Notes: generated from the letters alone by a model not told the origin. A DNA stretch of 5,632 nucleotides from Bordetella parapertussis (GCA_945867725.1 CAMBJI010000148.1:1-5632), one strand, 5' to 3'; shown: positions 1-4,794, counted from the stretch's first letter. Numbers and translations: made by a program.

Positions 1-1
1 A

Positions 2-364
2 TTGTTCAGCATGGTGCTGCCCTTTGTCGACGCCAATCCTATCCACATTCGTTTTTTTCGACCGGCTCGCCAACCGGGCCGTGAGCCGCCGCCATTCTCG
101 GTCGATATTCACACCGAAAATGAAGTGCTGGGCGAGATCTGGCTCAAGACCTCAATTACTCGCGAATCTCATGTGGACCTGATGATGTGGGCACTCAAAG
201 GCAGCGCAGTCAGGCTCGCGCGCAAACACAGCGATGCGCTGGGCCAGCGCTTGCAGACGGCAGGTCTGACCATGGATTCCTTCCGCATCTTTCACTCGGC
301 TCGCCCCAGTTTGCCCGAAGGCTGGACACCGCCGGCCGGTGCGATGCTGGACGTCTGCGCATGA
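2..364 (+). CDS. FliK-like flagellar hook-length control protein, C-terminal part (5' end outside window)
   Basis: The visible 120 residues look like the C-terminal domain of FliK-family proteins, which set hook length and trigger the export switch through FlhB. Residues about 42-97 fit the family pattern: a beta-strand stretch (VLGEIWLKTSI), then VDLMMWAL, a basic helix with RLARKHSDALGQRL, then a GL-x-MDSFRIF strand. The tail after residue 100 is Pro-rich. The frame is open at the left edge, so the true start and any N-terminal ruler region are upstream; the in-frame TTG and ATG near the edge should not be taken as starts. The stop overlaps the ATG of the next gene (ATGA), which suggests translational coupling to a FlhB-like partner. 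The resemblance was recognised by eye and the domain is weakly conserved, so the family call is fairly sure but not certain. Confidence 0.65.
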   Translation: MFSMVLPFVDANPIHIRFFRPARQPGREPPPFSVDIHTENEVLGEIWLKTSITRESHVDLMMWALKGSAVRLARKHSDALGQRLQTAGLTMDSFRIFHSARPSLPEGWTPPAGAMLDVCA

Positions 365-633
365 AGCGCACGCGCGAAGCCGTTGCGCTTGCCTACGGCA
401 AACGCGAATCGCCTGTCGTGACGGCGAAAGGTCGCGATGAGCTGGCCGACGCCATCATTGCCGAGGCAAAAAAGCAGGGCGTTTACATCGCGCAGGACCG
501 TGAGCTCGTTGCCGCATTGTCCCGTCTCGATCTGGAGCAAGAAATTCCACGCGAACTGTATGTCGCAGTGGCGGTTGTACTGTCATGGGCTTACTGGTTG
601 CAGGGGATGAAGCCAGGGGACGAGAAGGGGTGA
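361..633 (+). CDS. Stand-alone FlhB C-terminal-domain (FhlB/EscU-like) protein
   Basis: This 90-residue cytoplasmic protein corresponds to the part of the export-switch protein FlhB that follows the self-cleavage site. Visible matches are AVALAYGK (residues 7-14), SPVVTAKGRDELADAI (17-32), GVYIAQDRELVAAL (40-53) and the IPRELYVAVAVVL block (62-74), which lines up with the FlhB pattern IP-x-ELY-x-AVAEVL. The four FlhB membrane helices and the NPTH cleavage motif are absent: the protein starts just after where NPTH would lie, so it cannot self-cleave. ATG at 361 overlaps the stop of the upstream FliK-like gene, pointing to coupled translation. Pairing of a FliK-type and a short FlhB-type gene is known in several bacteria. 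Its role is inferred to be an accessory or substitute for the cleaved FlhB C-terminal fragment. The gene ends 1 bp before the convergent flgN stop. Confidence 0.8.
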   Translation: MKRTREAVALAYGKRESPVVTAKGRDELADAIIAEAKKQGVYIAQDRELVAALSRLDLEQEIPRELYVAVAVVLSWAYWLQGMKPGDEKG

Positions 634-634
634 G

Positions 635-1066
635 TCAGGCTTCCTCGTAACCGCGACCAGCGCGTGAGCGCGCCATACGGCCGAGGCGGTCGTAGACTTC
701 GACGGAGGCGGTGGATTCACCACCATTGAGGGTCTGCAGAGTGCCGCGAATAGCGTCAAGCTTGCGGCTGATCAGGATCTCATTGCGGCGATGCATATCG
801 CGGCAATCGTTGATCAGATTTTTGAAGGTATCCCACTCGGGGTAATCCAGATGATTTGATTCCGTGCCCACGCCGGTGAGGCGGATCAGCGAATCAAAGA
901 TCTGGGTTTTTTCCGGCTGCAGCGCTTCGAAAAAATCGAGGTTTTGTTCGCGCAGCGCGTCGAACTCCTGTTGCAATAGTTTTTGCAGCGCCAGTCCGTG
1001 CTCAAGCGCCGCCACCAGCTCGGAGCTGGGTGCGGCGGAGGTTGCAGCTGTCATCGCTTCTAGCAT
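635..1066 (-). CDS. flgN: Flagellar export chaperone FlgN
   Basis: FlgN is the cytoplasmic chaperone that carries the hook-filament junction proteins FlgK and FlgL to the export apparatus. The 143-residue product is almost entirely alpha-helical and charged, as expected for this family. Visible FlgN-like features are the helix with LQKLLQQEFDALREQNLDFFEAL (about 27-49, given here as a landmark), the L-IND-C-RDMHRRNEILI stretch (about 84-99) and the C-terminal YDRLGR motif (125-130). It follows flgM by 6 bp on the same strand, the standard flgMN order, and should share the sigma-28-type promoter upstream of flgM. Neither ATG at 1066 nor the in-frame ATG at 1054 (139 residues) has a strong ribosome-binding site; AGAAG sits only 2 nt before the latter. 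The start is therefore uncertain by four codons. Identification is strong because of order and sequence together. Confidence 0.88.
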   Translation of the reverse strand: MLEAMTAATSAAPSSELVAALEHGLALQKLLQQEFDALREQNLDFFEALQPEKTQIFDSLIRLTGVGTESNHLDYPEWDTFKNLINDCRDMHRRNEILISRKLDAIRGTLQTLNGGESTASVEVYDRLGRMARSRAGRGYEEA

Positions 1067-1072
1067 GAATGA

Positions 1073-1384
1073 TCAGCCGATCAGTTTTTCAATGGCGACG
1101 AAGCTCTCGGCGATACGGCGAGCATTCATTGGGTAATTACCGTCACGCAGTGCCTGCTTGATTGCCTCGACCTTTTCGCGGTCAAAGCTGGGTTCGGCAG
1201 TAGCGCGCTTGGCGATCTCGGATAACTCTAGCGTGTCCTGACTATGCGTGGCTGGCTTGGCCGCCTTGGTTGCTTCGGGCTGACCATCACCGGGGCGCTC
1301 TAGCGCTCGGCGCTTGGTTTTCTCCAGGGCGACTTTGTCTAAGGCGGCGCTGCCGCTGAAAATACTGGATATCGGGTTACTCAT
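1073..1384 (-). CDS. flgM: Anti-sigma-28 factor FlgM
   Basis: FlgM binds and silences the flagellar sigma factor FliA (sigma-28) in the cytoplasm and is exported once the hook-basal body is complete, releasing late-gene transcription. The 103-residue length is typical. The N-terminal half (about 1-50) is polar and low in hydrophobic residues, as expected for the disordered exported part. The DTLELSE motif (50-56) and the FDREKVEAIKQALRDGNY segment (67-84), followed by NARRIAESFVAIEKLI (87-102), match the sigma-binding C-terminal helices. ATG at 1384 is preceded by GTGAGAG at positions 1391-1397, a plausible ribosome-binding site. A near-consensus sigma-28-type promoter at 1433-1459 reads into the gene, so FlgM would be made with the late genes it regulates, a negative feedback loop known from enteric flgM. 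Confidence 0.94.
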   Translation of the reverse strand: MSNPISSIFSGSAALDKVALEKTKRRALERPGDGQPEATKAAKPATHSQDTLELSEIAKRATAEPSFDREKVEAIKQALRDGNYPMNARRIAESFVAIEKLIG

Positions 1385-1432
1385 GGTTTTCTCTCACTTT
1401 CGGCCACTGGCCTGTCATTCCTGTCACAAGGA

Positions 1433-1459
1433 GTATCGGACGAGCCTTAATAAACTTTA
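1433..1459 (-). promoter_or_regulatory. Sigma-28 (FliA)-type promoter of flgMN
   Basis: On the minus strand the -35 element TAAAGTTT (1459-1452) is followed by an 11-nt spacer and the -10 element TCCGATAC (1440-1433). The enteric sigma-28 consensus is TAAAGTTT-N11-GCCGATAA, so the -35 and the spacer match exactly and 6 of 8 bases of the -10 agree. The predicted start is near 1426, giving a leader of about 41 nt before flgM. The leader begins with a tandem TGACAGG repeat (plus-strand 1411-1417 and 1420-1426). Confidence 0.85.
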
Positions 1460-1511
1460 GCGTTTTCCATAAAAAAAATGGCTCACTCACTAATGCCTTC
1501 ATTTTATTACC

Positions 1512-1534
1512 AAAAAATTACTTTCTTCAGTAAT
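1512..1534 (-). terminator. Possible weak rho-independent terminator after flgA
   Basis: Read on the minus strand, ATTACT (1534-1529), a 6-nt loop and AGTAAT (1522-1517) form a 6-bp stem, followed at once by a run of T. It lies about 20 nt past the flgA stop in a markedly AT-rich stretch. The stem is almost all A-T, so termination would be inefficient, and some flgA transcripts may continue into flgMN. Confidence 0.4.
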
Positions 1535-1555
1535 GCCATTATGTTCATATTTTTA

Positions 1556-2341
1556 CTAACTACCTCTAACAAGACCTTTTCCTGTTACAACGCCGCCTAA
1601 AATCCGACCGGATTCAGCATTTCGTAATTTAATCTGTTCTCCCAGGTGGCCATCCTGCATCGCCTCTAAACGTACGGAAATCTGAAATTCGCCTGCTTTA
1701 CCTACGGTGAGCTGAACCAACTCACCCTTTTTGACCATGATCGCAGGCCGCATATCCACGTTTCGGATAGCTTCGCCAGCGCGCATGGCGCGGATCAGTT
1801 CCTGACCTTCAAGGCCGGTGGCCTCAAAAAGATAGGACCTATTCATTTTATCGGCATCCATCTTCTCAAGCTTGAACATCTCTGGCTGTAAAAGCTGACC
1901 TGCCGTCAAATTACTTGCTGCCACCAGCACCATGCGAGATTCCGGAACGGGCGCCGTGGTCGCCGTGGCTGCCGTCTGGGATACAGGGCTTGCAGGCTTG
2001 GTATTGGCTGGCTGGGCTTGTTGCACCTGGGCGAATCCTACCTTGACATACAACTGCCAGGCCGGCTTCAGGCAACGTGCCCGAACGCTCTCTCGGTTGA
2101 CAAAAGGGTAATCAAAACTGTACTGCGAGGCACAAGGCTGTACGGAAACGCGCGTATCCAGCGGGGCGACGATGACCTGATCGATAGGCACCTGATTTTG
2201 TAATGCGACCCATTTTGCCAATTCGGCCGTCAGGGCCTCCTGTGGGCTGGCCGCTTGAGCAGCCGGCGACACCAACAGGCAGACCGCCAGCATCCGCGCC
2301 AGCAGCTGGCGGGGGAGGGGTAGAGCAGCAGTTTTTGTCAT
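1556..2341 (-). CDS. flgA: Flagellar P-ring assembly chaperone FlgA
   Basis: FlgA is a periplasmic chaperone that helps FlgI form the P ring around the rod. The 261-residue product has a Sec signal (basic n-region, hydrophobic core ARMLAVCLLVSPA near 15-27, probable cleavage after AQA at about 30), an N-terminal domain with two cysteines (C70, C90) that may form a disulfide, a Pro/Ala/Thr-rich linker (about 107-134) and a C-terminal SAF-type domain (about 136-258). Family landmarks are SRMVLVAASNLTAGQLL, IRAMRAGEAI, VKKGELVQL, LEAMQDGHLGEQIKLRNAES-type residues and the final GGVVTGKG. ATG at 2341 was chosen because it starts a sensible signal peptide. ATG at 2353 or 2356 is equally possible, and none has a clear ribosome-binding site. 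The frame stays open to 2611, but that extension overlaps the divergent gene and lies upstream of the predicted promoter. A sigma-54-type promoter at 2444-2459 points into the gene. Confidence 0.9.
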   Translation of the reverse strand: MTKTAALPLPRQLLARMLAVCLLVSPAAQAASPQEALTAELAKWVALQNQVPIDQVIVAPLDTRVSVQPCASQYSFDYPFVNRESVRARCLKPAWQLYVKVGFAQVQQAQPANTKPASPVSQTAATATTAPVPESRMVLVAASNLTAGQLLQPEMFKLEKMDADKMNRSYLFEATGLEGQELIRAMRAGEAIRNVDMRPAIMVKKGELVQLTVGKAGEFQISVRLEAMQDGHLGEQIKLRNAESGRILGGVVTGKGLVRGS

Positions 2342-2371
2342 AAGTATCTGCATCATTAATAAAGTGGTTAC

Positions 2372-2387
2372 TGGAACAAGCCTTGCT
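2372..2387 (+). promoter_or_regulatory. Sigma-54-type promoter of the LysM/transglycosylase gene
   Basis: TGGAAC (2372-2377), 5 nt, then TTGCT (2383-2387) gives the obligatory GG (2373-2374) and GC (2385-2386) with exactly 10 nt between them. The reference pattern is TGGCAC-N5-TTGCA/T, so one -24 base differs. The predicted start is near 2398, leaving a leader of about 84 nt. A perfect 7-bp inverted repeat, ACAAGCC (2376-2382) and GGCTTGT (2404-2410), overlaps the promoter and start region. Confidence 0.65.
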
Positions 2388-2443
2388 AAACGTTCTACAT
2401 CCGGGCTTGTAGCTGTTGAACTTCCGACAGGTATGTGCTCCAA

Positions 2444-2459
2444 AGCAAAAATAGTTCCA
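2444..2459 (-). promoter_or_regulatory. Sigma-54-type promoter of flgA
   Basis: On the minus strand TGGAAC (2459-2454), 5 nt and TTGCT (2448-2444) give GG and GC separated by exactly 10 nt. The -24 and -12 boxes are identical to those of the opposing promoter at 2372-2387. The predicted start is near 2433, about 77-92 nt before the candidate flgA start codons. The two promoters face each other, so their transcripts would overlap at the 5' ends over about 2398-2433. Confidence 0.65.
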
Positions 2460-2481
2460 GCCCCCATAAAGGTCAGCCAAT

Positions 2482-3441
2482 ATGCAAATTCAAGCCAATA
2501 AAGCCCAGATTGCCGCCAACACGACCGATGCCACCCGTGGCGCCGAACGCAAGGCCAAGGCGGGGGATTTCCGACAGGTTCTGGCCGAGGCCAAGGACGG
2601 TAACGGGGCATCCGTGACGGTTCAGCGGGGCGACACCTTGATGAACCTGACCCGGAATTACCTCGGTAATGCGGTCGGCCAGTTTAATAACGGCCAGATT
2701 TACGAAATGGCCAAGACCATCGCCCGTGAAAACGGGATCGCCAATCCCAACCGTATCGTCCCGGGACAGGTATTGAACATGACGCCGATGACCACCATGG
2801 CCGCCCTGAAGCTGCGGCCGGGCACGGTGGAGTCAGTACAGCTCAGCGCCAATGCCAATGTGGCAACGCCGGTACTTGATAAGACCCTGGCACGTGCGGT
2901 CGCCAAAGGCTTCGTGCCAGCCGAGCAGCAGACCGAGGTGCGCAACAAAATTCTGTCGTTGGCCAGCGAACATCGCTTTGCGCCCGACGATTTCGCCCGC
3001 ATGACCCTGATGGAATCGAACGGCATGAACCCCAAGGCAACCAACGGTTTTTGCCACGGCATCATCCAGTTTTGCACCGGTAGCGGGGCGACGGGAGTGG
3101 GTTACGCCAGCAATCCCAAAGAGATATTGAACCTCAACGTTATGGACCAGCTGGATCTGGTGGATCGCTATTTCACCCGTACCCGCCTGAAAGACTATGG
3201 CCCTGCGTCGCTCGATAACCTCTACCTCACCGTATTGACCCCCGGCGCACGTAACGAACCCCGCGCCGACGTGCCCCTGAAAATCGCCGGACGCCAGGCC
3301 GCCTACTTATATGAAGGGCGCGATCCGAATGCTGGTGTCATCACCCGCAATTCGATTGTGAATGGCTTGCGACTGAATGCGCAGCAGCGACTGGGCGATT
3401 TTAATCAGACTGTCGCGAAAATCGAGAGTTCGGATTTGTGA
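2482..3441 (+). CDS. LysM-domain protein with lytic-transglycosylase-like domain, flagellar context
   Basis: This 319-residue protein probably binds and cuts peptidoglycan. Residues about 44-100 form a LysM-like domain: it begins VTVQRGDTLMNLTRNYLG and ends NPNRIVPGQVLNM, with an insertion in the middle. Residues about 165-235 resemble the lysozyme-fold transglycosylase core: MTLMESNGMNPKATNG (174-189) parallels the E-S-G-x-NP-x-A motif, with Glu178 the likely catalytic acid, and GIIQF (193-197) parallels the G-x-MQ motif. Cys191 and Cys198 flank this second motif. The N-terminus is polar with no Sec signal or membrane segment. ATG at 2482 has a good AAAGG site (2468-2472, 9 nt away) and its own sigma-54-type promoter. 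It sits between flgA and flgB, where a rod-associated muralytic enzyme makes sense. It is not the GH73-type domain of classical FlgJ. The enzyme activity and the export route are inferred; an inactive peptidoglycan-binding protein is the alternative. Confidence 0.75.
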   Translation: MQIQANKAQIAANTTDATRGAERKAKAGDFRQVLAEAKDGNGASVTVQRGDTLMNLTRNYLGNAVGQFNNGQIYEMAKTIARENGIANPNRIVPGQVLNMTPMTTMAALKLRPGTVESVQLSANANVATPVLDKTLARAVAKGFVPAEQQTEVRNKILSLASEHRFAPDDFARMTLMESNGMNPKATNGFCHGIIQFCTGSGATGVGYASNPKEILNLNVMDQLDLVDRYFTRTRLKDYGPASLDNLYLTVLTPGARNEPRADVPLKIAGRQAAYLYEGRDPNAGVITRNSIVNGLRLNAQQRLGDFNQTVAKIESSDL

Positions 3442-3500
3442 GAATGAGTGAACCGACGTAGGTCCATCTGCAGGTGTTACAGGTGCAGGACGAAAGACGC

Positions 3501-3534
3501 TGGATCCCAGCTTTCCCCCAGCTTTCGCTGGGGC
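3501..3534 (-). repeat. Dispersed hairpin repeat, copy 1 (extended)
   Basis: CCCCAGC (3516-3522), TTTC and GCTGGGG (3527-3533) form a perfect 7-bp hairpin whose loop on the minus strand is GAAA. On that strand the copy continues with a second GAAAGCTGGG and then ATCCAG, so part of the unit is duplicated. It is the reverse complement of the core of copy 2. Confidence 0.75.
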
Positions 3535-3579
3535 GGTGGCTGGGCGACAGAATTTAGAACCATCAGCCTAAACATCGTC

Positions 3580-3603
3580 ACCCCAGCGAAAGCTGGGGTC
3601 CAT
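3580..3603 (+). repeat. Dispersed hairpin repeat, copy 2
   Basis: ACCCCAGC (3580-3587), loop GAAA and GCTGGGGT (3592-3599) form a perfect 8-bp stem with a GNRA-type tetraloop, preceded by CGTC and followed by CCA. The 18-bp core is the exact reverse complement of 3516-3533, so the two copies could also pair with each other across 47 nt. Confidence 0.8.
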
Positions 3604-3730
3604 GGTCACTCTGTAGGAAATTCAGTCAAGCAAGAAGACTTGAATTCCCGAAAAATTACCTGCGTCCGAGTCAGAAAAACCGTTCATCAGTGTTCAGTGT
3701 GGCTTGACTTCAAATGCTCCGGGCAGTGTT

Positions 3731-3750
3731 GGGCGAAAGCCGGGATCCAG
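3731..3750 (+). repeat. Partial or decayed copy of the hairpin repeat, copy 3
   Basis: The stretch GGGCGAAAGCCGGGATCCAG keeps the GCGAAAGC core and the GGGATCCAG right end also found in copy 1, but its left arm does not match. It is in the same orientation as copy 2. It looks like a one-sided or degenerate member of the family. Confidence 0.6.
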
Positions 3751-3780
3751 TGTCTTTGTTTCACCGATTGCCGCCCCACG

Positions 3781-3811
3781 GCAATCCTTTGCCACCAGAG
3801 GCAAAGCTTGC
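3781..3811. repeat. Inverted repeat (hairpin) upstream of the flgB promoter
   Basis: CTTTGCC (3787-3793) and GGCAAAG (3800-3806) pair perfectly around a 6-nt loop. The stem can be lengthened by GCAA (3781-3784) with TTGC (3808-3811) across a small internal loop. No T-tract follows. The left arm CAATCCTTTGCC recurs as CAATCTTTGCC at 3818-3828. Confidence 0.55.
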
Positions 3812-3815
3812 AGCG

Positions 3816-3838
3816 GTCAATCTTTGCCGCTTGTTGAC
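3816..3838. promoter_or_regulatory. Possible activator-binding site for the flgB sigma-54 promoter
   Basis: GTCAA (3816-3820) and TTGAC (3834-3838) form an inverted pair separated by 13 nt, centred about 70 bp upstream of the predicted flgB start. The half-sites equal those of the FleQ consensus known from Pseudomonas (GTCAA-N4-TTGAC), but the spacing is much larger. This is a suggestion only. Confidence 0.3.
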
Positions 3839-3871
3839 TCAACCCTGACGTTATTTCCACAAAACAAGCCT

Positions 3872-3887
3872 TGGCACGACCTTTGCA
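3872..3887 (+). promoter_or_regulatory. Sigma-54 promoter of the flgBCD(E) operon
   Basis: TGGCAC (3872-3877), 5 nt (GACCT) and TTGCA (3883-3887) match the sigma-54 consensus at every key base, with GG (3873-3874) and GC (3885-3886) 10 nt apart. The predicted start is near 3898, about 60 nt before the flgB ATG. It needs an activator of the FleQ/FlrC/NtrC type, which is not encoded in this window. Confidence 0.9.
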
Positions 3888-3911
3888 ATGGTCGGATCGA
3901 CAGTTGGAAAC

Positions 3912-3946
3912 TTGAGCGGACTGTCGGCAATCCGGCGACCGCTCAA
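3912..3946 (+). promoter_or_regulatory. Leader hairpin directly before the flgB ribosome-binding site
   Basis: TTGAGCGG (3912-3919) and CCGCTCAA (3939-3946) form a perfect 8-bp stem. Inside it, GTCGG (3923-3927) and CCGGC (3932-3936) pair (one G-U) around a CAAT loop. The structure lies wholly in the predicted leader and ends 1 nt before the AAGGAG ribosome-binding site at 3948-3953. It could affect translation or mRNA stability, or be a DNA-binding palindrome downstream of the start. Confidence 0.6.
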
Positions 3947-3959
3947 CAAGGAGAACGAC

Positions 3960-4349
3960 ATGGATGTATTGAGCAACGCCTTAGGCATACACGAGAAAGC
4001 ATTACGAGTGCGCAACCAGCGCATGGAACTGCTCGCTCGCAATATCGCCAACGACGACACACCGCACTTCAAGGCACGCGAACTCGATTTCAAATCGGTG
4101 ATGGCTGAATTCAAGCCCAGCGACAACATGAATTCAACGCACACGACGCACTTTCCGTATGCCGATGAAAACCCGGATGACGATGGCATGCGTTATCGCG
4201 TGCCGTTCAGTGCTTCGCTTGATGGCAACACGGTTGAGTTATCAGTAGAGCAGGCTAAATACGGTAAGGCAGCCGCAGACTATCAGGCCACCTTGTCTTT
4301 CCTTGAAAACCGCGTATCGAGCATACGCAAGGCCTTGAGAGGAGAGTAA
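3960..4349 (+). CDS. flgB: Flagellar basal-body proximal rod protein FlgB
   Basis: FlgB is one of the first rod subunits, exported by the flagellar type III apparatus without a cleaved signal and assembled in the periplasm. The 129-residue product is of normal length. The N-terminal rod signature appears as LLARNIANDDTPHFKARELD (residues 24-43), matching the family pattern ANI-A-N-x-x-TP-G-Y-x-A-R-x-L-D-F except that the usual Gly-Tyr after TP is His-Phe here. The C-terminal helix (about 96-127, with DYQATLSFLENRVSSIRKAL) is the matching coiled-coil half. Between them lies a polar loop rich in His, Thr and Asp. ATG at 3960 has an excellent AAGGAG site 6 nt upstream; the longer open frame to 3888 would begin upstream of the predicted transcription start. 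It heads the flgBCDE operon under a sigma-54 promoter, with flgC 2 bp downstream. Confidence 0.96.
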   Translation: MDVLSNALGIHEKALRVRNQRMELLARNIANDDTPHFKARELDFKSVMAEFKPSDNMNSTHTTHFPYADENPDDDGMRYRVPFSASLDGNTVELSVEQAKYGKAAADYQATLSFLENRVSSIRKALRGE

Positions 4350-4351
4350 TC

Positions 4352-4783
4352 ATGGGAATGTCGATCGATAATATTTTTGGTATTGGTGGCACAGCGCTCA
4401 ATGCGCAGCTGGTCCGAATGAACAACACGGCCTCCAACCTGGCCAATGCCGGTACGACTGCAGCCAGCGAGAAAGAAGCCTATCGCGGCAAGCGCACCGT
4501 ATTCAAAGCGCTGATGGATGAAGAAATGATTCACGCCGGTGCGCCCTATATCGGCGGCGTCAAAGTCGACAAGATTGTTGACGATAGCAAGCCCATTCCG
4601 CGCGTCTATGACCCGAACAATCCTCTCGCTGATGGCGAGGGTTTTGTTTATCAGGCCAATGTAAACGAGGTTACCGAGATGGTGGATCTGATGGCGGCAT
4701 CCCGCTCGTATCAAAACAACGTTGAAGTCGTTAACACCGCGCGCGAGCTGATGATGCGCACGATCGACATGATTAAAGCTTAA
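4352..4783 (+). CDS. flgC: Flagellar basal-body proximal rod protein FlgC
   Basis: FlgC is a proximal rod subunit stacked next to FlgB and FlgF. The 143 residues fit the family length. The N-terminal rod motif is at residues 23-36 (MNNTASNLANAGTT), followed by EAYRGKRTVFKALM (42-55), which matches the FlgC-specific PYRRK-x-x-x-F pattern. VYDPNNPLADGEGFVYQANV (85-104) is the strongly conserved FlgC segment ahead of the C-terminal helix with EMVDLMAASRSYQNNVEVVN (109-128). The gene begins 2 bp after flgB, with an AGGAG site at 4340-4344 inside the flgB 3' end (7-nt spacing), so the two are co-transcribed and probably translationally linked. Confidence 0.97.
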   Translation: MGMSIDNIFGIGGTALNAQLVRMNNTASNLANAGTTAASEKEAYRGKRTVFKALMDEEMIHAGAPYIGGVKVDKIVDDSKPIPRVYDPNNPLADGEGFVYQANVNEVTEMVDLMAASRSYQNNVEVVNTARELMMRTIDMIKA

Positions 4784-4794
4784 GGATAATTGAC

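Larger units (their letters stand above)
3442..3871. other. Non-coding, repeat-bearing region upstream of the flgB promoter
   Basis: I see no convincing gene here. Open frames exist but run through hairpin repeats, have no family resemblance and lack ribosome-binding sites. The region holds two inverted copies and one partial copy of a GCGAAAGC-containing hairpin repeat (3501-3600 and 3731-3750), a hairpin at 3781-3811 and a GTCAA/TTGAC inverted pair at 3816-3838. No T-tract terminator for the preceding gene was found. Confidence 0.7.

Noticed and set aside
2342..2611. N-terminal extension of flgA back to an ATG at 2611
   Set aside because: It would overlap the well-supported divergent gene by 130 bp, starts upstream of the predicted flgA promoter, has a Pro/Trp/Arg-rich composition unlike FlgA, and would bury the signal peptide.
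2700..3077. Minus-strand open frames opposite the LysM gene
   Set aside because: They lie antisense to a gene with good domain matches and have no family resemblance or ribosome-binding site.
2482..3441. Calling this gene flgJ
   Set aside because: It has no FlgJ rod-binding N-terminal domain and no GH73 glucosaminidase motif, and it lies outside the usual flgI-flgJ-flgK position.
3501..3600. CRISPR array or rho-independent terminator in the hairpin cluster
   Set aside because: There are only two or three repeat copies in opposite orientations with no regular spacers, and no T-tract follows the stems.
3448..3837. A 129-residue plus-strand open frame after the LysM gene
   Set aside because: It runs through the hairpin repeats, starts without a ribosome-binding site and resembles no protein family I know.
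2375..3873. Shared 11-mer AACAAGCCTTG at 2375-2385 and 3863-3873, both at sigma-54 promoters
   Set aside because: It sits at different positions relative to the two promoters (over the -24/-12 core in one, across the -24 edge in the other), so a common function is doubtful.
3704..4108. A 134-residue plus-strand open frame spanning the flgB promoter
   Set aside because: It crosses the sigma-54 promoter and leader hairpin and overlaps flgB in another frame.
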